A DNA stretch of 64,000 bases from Nitrospira sp. SG-bin2 (GCA_002083405.1 LVWT01000002.1:44299-108298), one strand, 5' to 3'. Positions 16,679 through 25,194 are shown, counted from the stretch's first letter. The notes: generated by a model not told the origin, from the sequence alone. A program made the numbers and translations.

Positions 16679-16939
16679 ATGAAAGCGATTACGTTACGAA
16701 ACCTTCCACCCAAAGTCGCACGTTCTGTTCAGCAACGGGCCAAACAGAAGAAGACCAGCGTGAATAAGGCGGTGATCGATCTGTTGGAAGAATCGACGGA
16801 GGGCAAAGCAAACAAGAAAGCCCTGGTGCGCTACCATGACCTCGATCATCTTGTCGGAACCTGGACGCAGGAGGAAGCCGACGCATTTGAGAAAACGGTC
16901 AAATCCTTCAGAACGATCGATCCAGACATGTGGAAATGA
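16679..16939 (+). CDS. vapB: VapB-type antitoxin
   Basis: The 86-residue protein begins MKAITLRNLPPKVARSVQQR, a ribbon-helix-helix start, then SVNKAVIDLLEES as the second helix. The acidic C-terminal half would wrap the toxin. It overlaps vapC by four bases (ATGA), the usual arrangement for antitoxin-first operons, and has its own palindromic operator upstream. The role is to neutralise the PIN toxin and repress the operon. The family pairing is strongly supported by position; which RHH subfamily it belongs to is less clear. Confidence 0.85.
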   Translation: MKAITLRNLPPKVARSVQQRAKQKKTSVNKAVIDLLEESTEGKANKKALVRYHDLDHLVGTWTQEEADAFEKTVKSFRTIDPDMWK

Positions 16940-17337
16940 GCCGGCTGCTGCTCGATACCTCAGCCTATTCCGCCATCTTCCGAAAGCACCAATCGGCTCT
17001 CGATCTGATCGAATCGACAGAGAGCCTCTACCTGACTCCCATCGTGTTGGGAGAACTGAAGGCCGGGTTTTTACTGGGCAAAAGAGGGGAAGAGAACGAG
17101 CGCGCCTTACAAGAATTTCTACGCTCTCCCAGGGTCGAAGTACTGACCATTGACCACGAAACTGCAGACCGATGGTCCATCATTGCGGCCTTCCTCAGAA
17201 AGGCTGGCACTCCCGTCGCAAGTAACGACATCTGGATTGCCGCCAGCGCGATGCAGCATGGGCTCCCCATTCTGACATCCGACCGGGATTTCCAGAAAAT
17301 TCCCCAAGTGATCGTTCGCCACTTCTCGCCTGCCTGA
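16936..17337 (+). CDS. vapC: VapC-type PIN-domain ribonuclease toxin
   Basis: From ATG 16936 the protein has 133 residues. The PIN acidic residues are all visible: LLLDTSAY, the Glu in VLGELKAG, SNDIWIAA and LTSDRDF. VapC toxins are magnesium-dependent endoribonucleases that cut tRNA or rRNA when the antitoxin is lost. The gene overlaps vapB by ATGA; a few bases of upstream open frame were excluded. The domain appears complete, so the toxin should be active. Confidence 0.9.
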   Translation: MSRLLLDTSAYSAIFRKHQSALDLIESTESLYLTPIVLGELKAGFLLGKRGEENERALQEFLRSPRVEVLTIDHETADRWSIIAAFLRKAGTPVASNDIWIAASAMQHGLPILTSDRDFQKIPQVIVRHFSPA

Positions 17338-17380
17338 CCCACATGATTCATGACAGCGGCAACAAATAGGTTCGGGCAAT

Positions 17381-17679
17381 GTGTTTGAAGATCTTGGATT
17401 CGATAACCCTGAGGAGCACCGGGCAAAGGCTGAGCTTGCTCTGCACATCATCAAGATCATCGAAGAACGCGCGCTGACCAAAAAACAAGCGGCGACGCTT
17501 ATCGGCGTAACACAACCCGATATATCCAAGCTCAAAAGCGGCCAGCTGAAAGGTTTTCGCTGGACAGATTGTTTTTGTTTCTGCTTCGGATGAACAGAAA
17601 CATTCAGATCCGAGTGACCAAGGCAAAGGGTAAGGCAGGCAAGCTTGAAACGGTTGAGCTGAAGAGACTGAAGAGATGA
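17381..17679 (+). pseudogene. XRE/HigA-type antitoxin gene with frameshift
   Basis: From GTG 17381 the frame encodes MFEDLGFDNPEEHRAKAEL and a helix-turn-helix LTKKQAATLIGVTQPDISKL, as in HigA-like antitoxins of about 98 residues. At GGTTTTCG (about 17552-17559) the frame breaks; one extra T would restore FSLDRLFLFLLRMNRNIQI and RVTKAKGKAGKLETVELKRL to the TGA at 17677-17679. Without it the product is a 70-residue protein with a Cys/Phe tail. The cognate RelE/HigB toxin gene, usually just upstream, is missing. A sequencing error in the T-run is possible. Confidence 0.75.
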
Positions 17680-17688
17680 TGAAGAGAT

Positions 17689-17849
17689 GGGGTCATTGCT
17701 TGACTTTGCACTCCCTGTTTCCATTCCTCTCTGCTTTCCGCTCACCACATATCAAACTTTTCATGGAATGCCTCGTCATGCTCGGATCGCACCACCCGCC
17801 CTGTCACCCAATTCTTTACCTCCCACGTTCAAAGTCAAGCAATACCCCC
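17689..17849 (+). mobile_element. Remnant of a REP-associated tyrosine transposase (RAYT) element
   Basis: GGGGTCATTGCTTGACTTTG at 17689-17708 is inverted at 17830-17849 (CAAAGTCAAGCAATACCCCC) with two mismatches. Between them, an ATG at 17768 begins MPRHARIAP, the typical first residues of RAYT (Y1/IS200-like) transposases, and then breaks off. The rest of the transposase is deleted, leaving a small element of about 160 bases with ends and a start codon only. Confidence 0.7.
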
Positions 17850-17919
17850 AGCCCACCAGCCCCAACTTTCTACCCTGGCAAAAATCGGGGCAGTGAAGTG
17901 CCGTGGGTTCAGCGCACTG

Positions 17920-18168
17920 TTAGGCGCTTCGCCGTCGTGCCACCGCCAGACGGTTCTGCCGAAGAACTGGTGCGAGAGCCCGGAGTGCCTCGTTCACAGA
18001 CGCGCCGGTTGGAAATACGTCCAAGATATCCGGGTCAATGACTACCACGTTGGCACCCTGCGCGTACCGCGCGGCTGTGACCCCGCGCACAGCTCGTGAA
18101 AAGTCATACTCTTGGCGCATCGTGTCACGGTCGCCTGTCCGTCGTTTTTGCCTACCGCTCTTCTTCAT
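17920..18168 (-). CDS. Antitoxin partner of BrnT-like toxin
   Basis: The start at ATG 18166-18168 follows GGAGG by five bases and gives 82 residues; it overlaps the brnT stop by 17 bases. The protein has a basic N-terminus, then MRQEYDFSRAVRGVTAARYA and NVVVIDPDILDVFPTGASVN with a NEALRAL helix, a pattern seen in small antitoxins that follow BrnT-type toxins. It differs from classical BrnA, which has a C-terminal ribbon-helix-helix; the DNA-binding part here is not obvious. The assignment rests on gene order and the known pairing. Confidence 0.75.
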   Translation of the reverse strand: MKKSGRQKRRTGDRDTMRQEYDFSRAVRGVTAARYAQGANVVVIDPDILDVFPTGASVNEALRALAPVLRQNRLAVARRRSA

Positions 18169-18433
18169 ATCGCCTCCGCTCGTGCCGAGTGGCCCGTCGT
18201 GCAGAAATGAGACGGGTCCTGGGTAGTCGCTTGGCAAACGCCACCACCAGGAGCTTCCGTCGGTTGGACATACCAAGCAGCAAAGACCGATCCTCATCAT
18301 GTGAGTGATCAGGGTCTGCCATCAAGAGGTTAAGCGGACCACCGAAGACCGTTGAGGCCTCGTCAAAAGTCACGCCGTGCTTGCGGACATTCGCTTCCGC
18401 TTTCACTGGGTCCCATTCGAAGATGTAACCCAC
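18152..18433 (-). CDS. brnT: BrnT-family ribonuclease toxin
   Basis: The protein matches BrnT: FEWDPVKAEANVRKHGVTF at the start, DEDRSLLLGMSNRRKLLVV in the middle and the RLISARRATRHERRRYE end, with the conserved His, Arg and Tyr residues of the RelE-like fold. I prefer the GTG at 18431-18433, since GAGGGG lies five bases before it; a GTG six bases earlier is nearly on top of that site. The size (93 residues) is normal. The toxin precedes its antitoxin, which is the usual BrnTA order. Confidence 0.85.
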   Translation of the reverse strand: MGYIFEWDPVKAEANVRKHGVTFDEASTVFGGPLNLLMADPDHSHDEDRSLLLGMSNRRKLLVVAFAKRLPRTRLISARRATRHERRRYEEER

Positions 18434-18536
18434 TCTCACCCCTCATGCAGCGGGGAGACAAGCCCCCAAGACAACCCCTAACCAGGCTCGTCCCTTTTGG
18501 TCTATACGCTGACTGCTGAAAGCTGACAGCTTGGCG

Positions 18537-19787
18537 TTACTTCCTCACCGCAATTCCGTGCACATCGGCGGTTTCTTTTCCGTCCTTCTGATTCGTGACG
18601 GTCGCCTGGCCCTTGTAGTGGCCGACTCGTCCGCCCTCTTCCACATGAATCACGCCCACACCGGGAATCGTGCCCATGGCGTTGTGCGCATCCTTGTCAT
18701 TCCCGGTCAGCGGACTCGGTCCACGCAGGCTGACGAAGACATACTGGCCGTCCGGCGCCGTATCCATCAAATCCGGAGCCGGGTCCGCATTGGCACTTGT
18801 CTCCAAATCAATTGCCCCTACGCTCAGGTTACTCACCGTATCGATGATTTCGACATTGTTCCCGGCCCGGTCTGCGCTCCACACATAGCGTCCGACAGAC
18901 GCCATGCCGTGCGAGTCGGCGAACTGGTCATCCCGTTGCGACACAAGCTTGACCGTAATCGCTTTGGGTAGATTCGAAATATCGAGCGCATAGATGTCGT
19001 AGGACAACGGCGCGATGGGCCAGCCGCCGCCTGAGTTGACGTACATCGTGCCGCCGGCTTGAATCCCGCCGCAGCCGGCGGGATGGATTTGGTTATTATC
19101 TAACGTCGCCACAACCTTGAACGGCGTAGCGGTCACATCCAAGACCAACAGCCCTCCTCCACGAAGCGTGACAAACGCATACTGACTGGACGATTCGGTA
19201 ATGGGGCAGATCGGCGAGGTGTCCGGACGTTCCCCATTTTCCAACGCCGCTAAGTTGAGCACATCCTTCTCAGGGTCGAAGCTATATTTATGGGCAGCAT
19301 AGTCCGTCCAGATCCGGATGAACTTTTTCTCAGCGATGTTGGCGGTAATGGCCATCTTCTGATCAGGCGTCGGCCAGGCGGCGTGCGCATTTTTCCCCAT
19401 CGACAGACAAGCTTCCGGCTTCTTGGTCGCCGCGTCCATGAAGAGCACATGGCCGCTCAAGAATGAAAGAATGACATGGTCCTGGGCCGCGTTGAAGAAC
19501 AGCATATGCGGACGGCGGACGGCCTTCTTCGTCGCATCCTCACAAAACTTGTTGATCTCGCCTGACAAATCGATGGTCTGAAGCGGTTTCGCCGATACCG
19601 GATTGGCGGCCAGCTTGGCCCCGTCGTAAATATGGAGAAATCCACCGCTTTCTTTTCCGGTATCCGATTGATCGGTGATCCAGACTTCATAGGCTTGTGC
19701 AGCAGACGCGGCCACAGCCAGCGAGGCCAACAGAACCGCTACGCATAGGGATTGTCTCAGCAGCACGGGTACCCTCACATGAGTCAT
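18537..19787 (-). CDS. Periplasmic beta-propeller (YVTN-type) protein
   Basis: ATG 19785-19787 follows GGAGG by five bases and gives 416 residues with a signal peptide (SLCVAVLLASLAVAASAAQA). The mature protein is a run of blade-like strands such as HVILSFLSGHVLFMDAATKK, YAFVTLRGGGLLVLDVTAT, YVWSADRAGNNVEIIDTVSN and YVFVSLRGPSPLTGN. This fits the seven-bladed YVTN/lactonase-like propeller family of exported proteins. His and Asp residues in FADSHGMASV and HPAGCGG could bind a ligand. The gene is divergent from the HEAT-repeat cluster, with about 155 bases between the starts. Function unknown. Confidence 0.8.
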   Translation of the reverse strand: MTHVRVPVLLRQSLCVAVLLASLAVAASAAQAYEVWITDQSDTGKESGGFLHIYDGAKLAANPVSAKPLQTIDLSGEINKFCEDATKKAVRRPHMLFFNAAQDHVILSFLSGHVLFMDAATKKPEACLSMGKNAHAAWPTPDQKMAITANIAEKKFIRIWTDYAAHKYSFDPEKDVLNLAALENGERPDTSPICPITESSSQYAFVTLRGGGLLVLDVTATPFKVVATLDNNQIHPAGCGGIQAGGTMYVNSGGGWPIAPLSYDIYALDISNLPKAITVKLVSQRDDQFADSHGMASVGRYVWSADRAGNNVEIIDTVSNLSVGAIDLETSANADPAPDLMDTAPDGQYVFVSLRGPSPLTGNDKDAHNAMGTIPGVGVIHVEEGGRVGHYKGQATVTNQKDGKETADVHGIAVRK

Positions 19788-19942
19788 AATGGCCTCCAAA
19801 TGGATAACGGGAGCGCAATCGCGAACCCATATTGAACTCTTTTGCGTCAGCTTTCCAGAGGAGGCTACTCCAAAACCTCTACGTTGACCCTGCAAAAAAC
19901 CCTGTGTTAGGGTCATCGGCTACCGCTGAAAGGTTGCCTGAC

Positions 19943-21028
19943 ATGGCTGATCCTGTCGCCGAACACATTATCGCCCTCAGAGACGAGGACTGGGCGATCC
20001 GGGAGGATGCAGCCGCCCGATTGGGCAGCCTGAAAGATTCCCGTGCCGTCTGTCCTCTGATCTTCTCTCTCCGGGACCATGATCGGTCCGTACGGGAAGC
20101 GGCGATCGGCGCATTGACGGCCATTGGAGCGCCGGCTGTACCGGCCTTGGGGGAATGCCTTGCCGATCCTGATCTGGCGGTGCAGGAAGCCGCCTCGGCA
20201 GCCCTGGCGTCGATTGCCGACAGCCGTGTGCTGGACCAGCTGATACGGGCCTTACGCAGCCTCGATTGGATTGTCCGCATGCATGCGGCCAAAGCCCTCG
20301 GACGCATCCGGGACGCCGGCTCGATTTCATCTTTAGTGCCGTTGCTCCAAGACCGAGTGAAAGCCGTCCGGGAAGAAGCCTCCTCGGCACTGGCGGCGAT
20401 CGGCGAATCGGCAATTCCTGCGCTGGTGGGATCGTTGGCGCATCAGGACTGGCTGGTGCGCTTGCATGCGGTGGAATCGCTGGGAAAGTCGAAATCACAA
20501 CATGCCGTGACGCCGCTGCTTTCCACGTTATTCAACGATACAGATTCCGCCGTGCGTGAAGATGCCGTTCACGCACTGGGACAGATTGGAGATCCACAGG
20601 CAGTTGACTACCTCTTCACCGCCATGAAAGAGCCCAGGCTCCGCACATTGGCAGTCGAAGCGCTCGGTCAAATCGGAGACCGGCGGGCCGTGCCCCTCCT
20701 GATCGAGGTTGTGAAAGGGACCGCTCCGCCGGAAACGACCGGGACAATCGAAGGCTGTGGAGATCAGTGGAGTGAGGAAACCGTCACGCAAGCTGCAGCC
20801 GTGCGGGCATTGGGGATAATCGGCGATGACACGGCACTCCCGACGCTGGCGACAGCGTTGAGCTCCACCTTCACCAGGGCAGAGGCGGCGGCGGCACTGG
20901 CACGATTCGGACAGAAGTCGATCCCCTGGCTCCTTCCCCTGTTGACCGGATCGCCGGACGACAATGTACGCTATCACGTCAAGGAGACACTGGCCCTCGT
21001 CGGATGGAGAGGAAAGGGCATGAAATAG
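19943..21028 (+). CDS. HEAT-repeat protein, cluster member 1
   Basis: From ATG 19943 the protein has 361 residues and about ten HEAT/PBS-lyase repeats, such as EDAAARLGSLKDSRAVCPLI and EAASAALASIADSRVLDQLI. Charged residues recur at the same place in each repeat (DWAIRED, DWIVRMH, DWLVRLH), which marks a long concave binding face. There is no signal peptide. The longer open frame upstream lacks a likely start. It is the first of four HEAT genes on this strand and faces the propeller gene across a shared upstream region. Confidence 0.83.
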   Translation: MADPVAEHIIALRDEDWAIREDAAARLGSLKDSRAVCPLIFSLRDHDRSVREAAIGALTAIGAPAVPALGECLADPDLAVQEAASAALASIADSRVLDQLIRALRSLDWIVRMHAAKALGRIRDAGSISSLVPLLQDRVKAVREEASSALAAIGESAIPALVGSLAHQDWLVRLHAVESLGKSKSQHAVTPLLSTLFNDTDSAVREDAVHALGQIGDPQAVDYLFTAMKEPRLRTLAVEALGQIGDRRAVPLLIEVVKGTAPPETTGTIEGCGDQWSEETVTQAAAVRALGIIGDDTALPTLATALSSTFTRAEAAAALARFGQKSIPWLLPLLTGSPDDNVRYHVKETLALVGWRGKGMK

Positions 21029-21074
21029 TTTTGAGTGGTGAGCTGTAAGTTGTGAGTATTGGGGTCACGAGGCA

Positions 21075-22175
21075 ATGCCGAAAGAAACGATTGAAACGCT
21101 GGTCTCTGAACTAGTCCACGAAGAAGACTGGCGACGCATGCGAGCCACAGCGGCCTGTGTGGCCGGCGGGCCACGGGCGGTGCAGGCCCTGGTCGAGGCG
21201 CTGCAGTCAGGCACGCCCGAGTTGAAAAAAGAAGTGGCTGCGATGTTGTCCCGAATCAAAGATCCCCAGTCTGGCGTGGCGCTCGTCAGCCTGCTTGAAG
21301 ATGAAGACGCTGCCGTGCGCAAGGCCGGCGCGATGGCTTTGGAGCAAATGGCCGGCATTCTGGATACGGATACAGCCTCGGCATTGGTCGCACTGCTTCC
21401 CAAACACCAGGAGGGAGAAGCCAGGCAGCTGATGACCCATCTGGTCGGCGCGATCCCGACCGCGGTAATTCCCCTCTGTACGATGCTGAAACATCCCGAT
21501 CCGGAGGCCCAGATCACGGCGGCCACGATGCTCGATCAACTCTTAGACCCCCGTTCCGTTGATGCCTTCATCGAGGCCATGGGCCAGCCGGCGATCCAAG
21601 ACATCGCCGTTGGGACTTTGAAGAAACTGGGGGCGATTCGTGAGCGGATCGATAGTATGTTCGACGCGCTCCGTGTGATCGAAGGAGCCAGCGAGCGGGA
21701 AGAGGCCCGCATGTCGACCGTCATCAACCTGCTGGGCATCGGACGCCCCAGCGTGGAAATCCTGATCGAATATCTCGAAGACGACGACTGGCTGGTACGC
21801 GAGGCAGCGGCGGACTTGCTCGGGAAAATCGCGGACGTGCGGGCGGTAGAGCCGCTGATGAAACGGCTGGAGTGCGACAAGGATACCGGTGTCAAAGAAC
21901 TGGCGATCAAAGCGCTTGGATTGATCGGCGACGCCAGACCCACCCGGCTCTATCTGGACGCGATCCCGATCCGCCCGTTGCGAGTCTATGCGATGGAGGC
22001 TCTGGCCAAAATTAAAGACGTAGAAGTCTTGCGCCCGTACAAAGAACTGTTCGATCGTTTGAGAACGGATCGCGATGGATTAGTGGCTTACAACTCAGGG
22101 CTCATCGCTGATAAACTCGACGCGTTGACTGAATCGTCAGCCCACAGGCAGGAAGAGATACAGGAGCATGAGTAA
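21075..22175 (+). CDS. HEAT-repeat protein, cluster member 2
   Basis: This 366-residue protein has about nine HEAT repeats with the same DW(R/L) markers (EDWRRMR, DDDWLVREAAADLLGKIAD). The middle repeats (about 150-220) are less regular (RIDSMFDALRVIEGASEREE) and may form a hinge or a partner site. No membrane or signal segment. It lies 46 bases after member 1 and its end overlaps member 3 by eight bases, so translation is likely coupled. Confidence 0.82.
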   Translation: MPKETIETLVSELVHEEDWRRMRATAACVAGGPRAVQALVEALQSGTPELKKEVAAMLSRIKDPQSGVALVSLLEDEDAAVRKAGAMALEQMAGILDTDTASALVALLPKHQEGEARQLMTHLVGAIPTAVIPLCTMLKHPDPEAQITAATMLDQLLDPRSVDAFIEAMGQPAIQDIAVGTLKKLGAIRERIDSMFDALRVIEGASEREEARMSTVINLLGIGRPSVEILIEYLEDDDWLVREAAADLLGKIADVRAVEPLMKRLECDKDTGVKELAIKALGLIGDARPTRLYLDAIPIRPLRVYAMEALAKIKDVEVLRPYKELFDRLRTDRDGLVAYNSGLIADKLDALTESSAHRQEEIQEHE

Positions 22176-22932
22176 CGACACGGAGTCCGATCGGATCGAT
22201 CAGCTCATTTCAGCGTTGCGGGACGACAATGAGGCCTTACGGGACCACGCGATTACAAGTCTCGGACAGGCCGGCGCCGACGCGATTCCACGCCTCATCG
22301 GGCTGATGGCCGATGAAGATGCGGTGATTCGGGAAGCCGCAACCAGCGCAGCAGTCCGGATCGGGCCGTCGATCGTGGAACCGATGCTCGAAGCCTTACG
22401 CGACGACGAGTGGGCTATCAGGGAACAGGCGGCCTCGGCGCTCGGCAAACTCCGGGACCCGCGCGCAGTCGAACCCTTGGTCGCCGCACTCAAAGATAAG
22501 GATGGCGCGGTGCGGGCCGCAGCGGTATGGGCCCTGGAACGAGTCGGCGATGCACGCGCAGTCCCCGGCTTGATTGACGCGCTGACTGACGGCACTGTGC
22601 GCGAAGATGCCGCCCGTGTGCTCAAGAAAATCGGCGACGTTCGGGCGGTCGAAGCCTTGATTGACGGCTTGCTCGGCACGAACTGGATGGTTCGCCGCCA
22701 TGCGGCGGAAGCGTTGGGCAAAATCGGCGACGCACGCGGAATCAACCCCCTGATCGAATGCTTAAAGGATGAAGACTGGCTGGTGCGGCGGAACGCCGCC
22801 GAGTCACTCGCTCGGCTCGGCGCGAAAGAAGCAATCCAGCCGCTGCTCCCGCTGCTGGACGATGAAAATACAATGGTGCAGGAAACGGTCGAAGCCGTGT
22901 TGGCCAGCTTCGGCTGGAAACCAAGCGCATAA
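22168..22932 (+). CDS. HEAT-repeat protein, cluster member 3
   Basis: The 254-residue protein is the most regular of the group: about eight repeats of near-identical type, for example EQAASALGKLRDPRAVEPLV, AAVWALERVGDARAVPGLID and RHAAEALGKIGDARGINPLI. The start overlaps the preceding gene, with AGGAG just two bases before the ATG, so initiation probably depends on coupling. Such near-consensus repeats are typical of protein-binding scaffolds. No catalytic residue can be seen. Confidence 0.83.
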   Translation: MSNDTESDRIDQLISALRDDNEALRDHAITSLGQAGADAIPRLIGLMADEDAVIREAATSAAVRIGPSIVEPMLEALRDDEWAIREQAASALGKLRDPRAVEPLVAALKDKDGAVRAAAVWALERVGDARAVPGLIDALTDGTVREDAARVLKKIGDVRAVEALIDGLLGTNWMVRRHAAEALGKIGDARGINPLIECLKDEDWLVRRNAAESLARLGAKEAIQPLLPLLDDENTMVQETVEAVLASFGWKPSA

Positions 22933-23024
22933 CGATTCACCAGAACCAGCAGGCTGCGGCAAAACTCGTTGCACCCATAAAATGCAAGTGAAGTCTTCTG
23001 TATGACACGGATGTCACAATAACC

Positions 23025-23148
23025 GCAGGATGCTCAAAAAGGCCATCCAGCAAGGCCGCAGCGAGCGAAGAGGCGAGGCGTACGCTTCGGTACGTTGAGC
23101 CTCTGAGCGATGCGAGACCGCAGTTGGGGGGCTTTTTCAGCATCCTGC
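23025..23148. repeat. Palindromic repeat family A, copy 3
   Basis: Arms GCAGGATGCTCAAAAAGGCC and GGGCTTTTTCAGCATCCTGC flank a 124-base element with a strong inner palindrome (GAGGCGTACGCTTCGGTACG with GTTGAGCCTC). It separates HEAT members 3 and 4. It could fold into one long hairpin and end in CTTTTT, so it may weaken read-through into member 4. Confidence 0.75.
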
Positions 23149-23167
23149 TAGATAAAGGAATATGGTC

Positions 23168-23875
23168 ATGCCAGACGATGCTCCCGTGAAATTGATTCAA
23201 ATCGGCCTCAAAGGCGGAGAGAAGCAGGATGGGTTCAACCTCGTCACCGAACGGGTGGTGTCGGTCAACCCGGAGGCCAAACAGCTGGAAGTCGAACTCC
23301 TCGCCTATGACGGGAAGACGGTCGTGCTGGACGTCGCGGACGAAGCGCTGGAGGACCTCAAGAAGCTCAAGGCCGGAGACGGCGCGACCATCCGGGTCGT
23401 GGAAGAAGGCGGGAAGCGGATCGCCAAGAGTTTCAGAATTCGCGCCAAAGATCCGAACGCGGCCAAGGCCGACGCCATGTTGCTGGACCTCAAAGACCCG
23501 CATTGGCTGAACCGCAAGTATGCGGCGGAGGTCCTGGGCGAACTCAAAGACGAACGGGCCGTCGATCCACTCGTGGCCGCACTGACCGACGATGTGGGTG
23601 ATGTCCGTCAGCGCGCCTACGATTCGCTGATCAAGCTCGGCGGCATTTCCGTCACGTCACTGATTCCGTTGCTGGTATCGGAGGAGGATGAGATCCGCCA
23701 ATCCGCGACGGAAATTATCAGAAAAATCGGCAAGCCTGCGGTTGAACCCCTGGCCACGGCATTGACCGATGCCGACGATCGGCTGAAGACGAGGATTTTG
23801 AAAGTGTTGGACCGAATGGGATATAAGCCCAAGACAAGAGTGGACACCGGCGCCGAGCTACCGAAACTGACCTAA
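23168..23875 (+). CDS. HEAT-repeat protein with novel N-terminal beta domain, cluster member 4
   Basis: The ATG at 23168 lies eight bases after AAGGA; an ATG at 23162 adds two residues. The first 95 residues form a beta-rich domain (LIQIGLKGGEKQDGFNLVTE, QLEVELLAYDGKTVVLDVAD, ATIRVVEEGGKRIAKSFRI) that resembles a small barrel and is not HEAT. The remaining 140 residues have about four repeats (ADAMLLDLKDPHWLNRKYAA, VDPLVAALTDDVGDVRQRA). The barrel domain could anchor the scaffold to a partner or nucleic acid; this is inference. The stop overlaps that of ugd on the other strand by four bases. Confidence 0.8.
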   Translation: MPDDAPVKLIQIGLKGGEKQDGFNLVTERVVSVNPEAKQLEVELLAYDGKTVVLDVADEALEDLKKLKAGDGATIRVVEEGGKRIAKSFRIRAKDPNAAKADAMLLDLKDPHWLNRKYAAEVLGELKDERAVDPLVAALTDDVGDVRQRAYDSLIKLGGISVTSLIPLLVSEEDEIRQSATEIIRKIGKPAVEPLATALTDADDRLKTRILKVLDRMGYKPKTRVDTGAELPKLT

Positions 23876-25194
23876 GAATTCTTAGGATCGTGCGCCCTGC
23901 GTCCTACCGATATATGGGTAAATCCTTCCGCGACGACCCGTTCGGGGTCATAGACGTTTCGCAAGTCGAGCAACACCGGCTTGCGCATCACTGCTTTCAA
24001 TTTGTCGAACTCCAGGCTGCGAAACAGGTTCCACTCGGTCATGATGATCAGCGCGTCCGCGCCTTCAGCTGCATGATAGGCATCCCGGCAGGGTTGCAGG
24101 CCGGGAAGTATTCGACATGCTTCCTCCAACGCTTCCGGATCGTAGGCGCGGATGACCGCTCCTTCTGCCAAGAGCTCCTGCCCGATCGCCAGCGCCGGCG
24201 CTTCACGAAGGTCGTTGGTGTTCGGCTTGAACGAGAGACCCAGCATTCCAAAAGTTTTCCCTTTCAGCCCTCCGACAGCCTCACGGATCTTTACCATCAT
24301 CTGTTTCCGTTGGGCCTCGTTCACCCGCGAAGCAGCTGAGGCGATCTGCATCGGATAGCCGTGGCGCTCCCCCGTCTGGATGAGCGCGGCCAGATCCTTG
24401 GGAAAACAGGAACCGCCGAAGCCTGGTCCCGCATGCAGGAACTTGGAACCGATCCGATGGTCGAGCCCCATGCCTTTGGCCACCATCTGCACATTGGCGC
24501 CGACCCGCTCGCAAAGATTGGCGATTTCGTTGATAAAGGAAATCTTCGTCGCCAGAAAGGCATTGGACGCATACTTGATCAATTCCGCCGTCGGCACGTC
24601 GGTCACCACAATCGGGGTCTCGATAAGATACAGCGGACGATAGAGGTCTTTGATGATAGCGACGGCCTGATCGCTGTCCGCCCCGATCACCACGCGATTC
24701 GGCCGCATAAAATCTTCGATGGCCGACCCTTCCCGGAGAAATTCAGGATTGGAGACCACATCAAACGGGATGGGCTGTTTCTGCGTCTTCGTGATAGCCT
24801 CTCGAAGTTTTTCTCCCGTTCCCACCGGAACGGTTGACTTGGTCACAATCACTTTATAGCCGGTCATGTGACGGGCAATTCCCTTACCGACCTCCTCGAC
24901 ATAGGATAAGTCCGCAGAGCCATCGCCTCTCGGTGGAGTCCCCACGGCAATAAAAATCACCAACGCCTTGTCGACAGCCTTGGCGATATCCGTGGTAAAA
25001 CTCAACCGCCCTTCTTTGACCCCTTTGGCAACCAGCGCAGCGATGCCCGGCTCAAAAAACGGGACTTCACCCTTCTCGAGCTTTTCAATTCGCTTCGCAT
25101 CGTTGTCCATGCAGGTGACGTTCACACCGAACTCTGCGAAACACGCCCCCGTGACAAGTCCGACATAACCGGTTCCAATAACGCTGATGTGCAT
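23872..25194 (-). CDS. ugd: UDP-glucose 6-dehydrogenase
   Basis: This 440-residue enzyme oxidises UDP-glucose to UDP-glucuronate with two NAD+, feeding capsule, lipopolysaccharide or exopolysaccharide synthesis. MHISVIGTGYVGLVTGACFA is the NAD fold; VGTPPRGDGSADLSYVE and STVPVGTGEKLR follow; GPGFGGSCFPKD holds the catalytic Cys; LGLSFKPNTNDLREAPA starts the C-terminal UDP-binding domain. Length is normal. A TTGCCT-N17-TATACT promoter lies upstream. No other sugar-nucleotide gene is adjacent. Confidence 0.95.
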   Translation of the reverse strand: MHISVIGTGYVGLVTGACFAEFGVNVTCMDNDAKRIEKLEKGEVPFFEPGIAALVAKGVKEGRLSFTTDIAKAVDKALVIFIAVGTPPRGDGSADLSYVEEVGKGIARHMTGYKVIVTKSTVPVGTGEKLREAITKTQKQPIPFDVVSNPEFLREGSAIEDFMRPNRVVIGADSDQAVAIIKDLYRPLYLIETPIVVTDVPTAELIKYASNAFLATKISFINEIANLCERVGANVQMVAKGMGLDHRIGSKFLHAGPGFGGSCFPKDLAALIQTGERHGYPMQIASAASRVNEAQRKQMMVKIREAVGGLKGKTFGMLGLSFKPNTNDLREAPALAIGQELLAEGAVIRAYDPEALEEACRILPGLQPCRDAYHAAEGADALIIMTEWNLFRSLEFDKLKAVMRKPVLLDLRNVYDPERVVAEGFTHISVGRRAHDPKNS

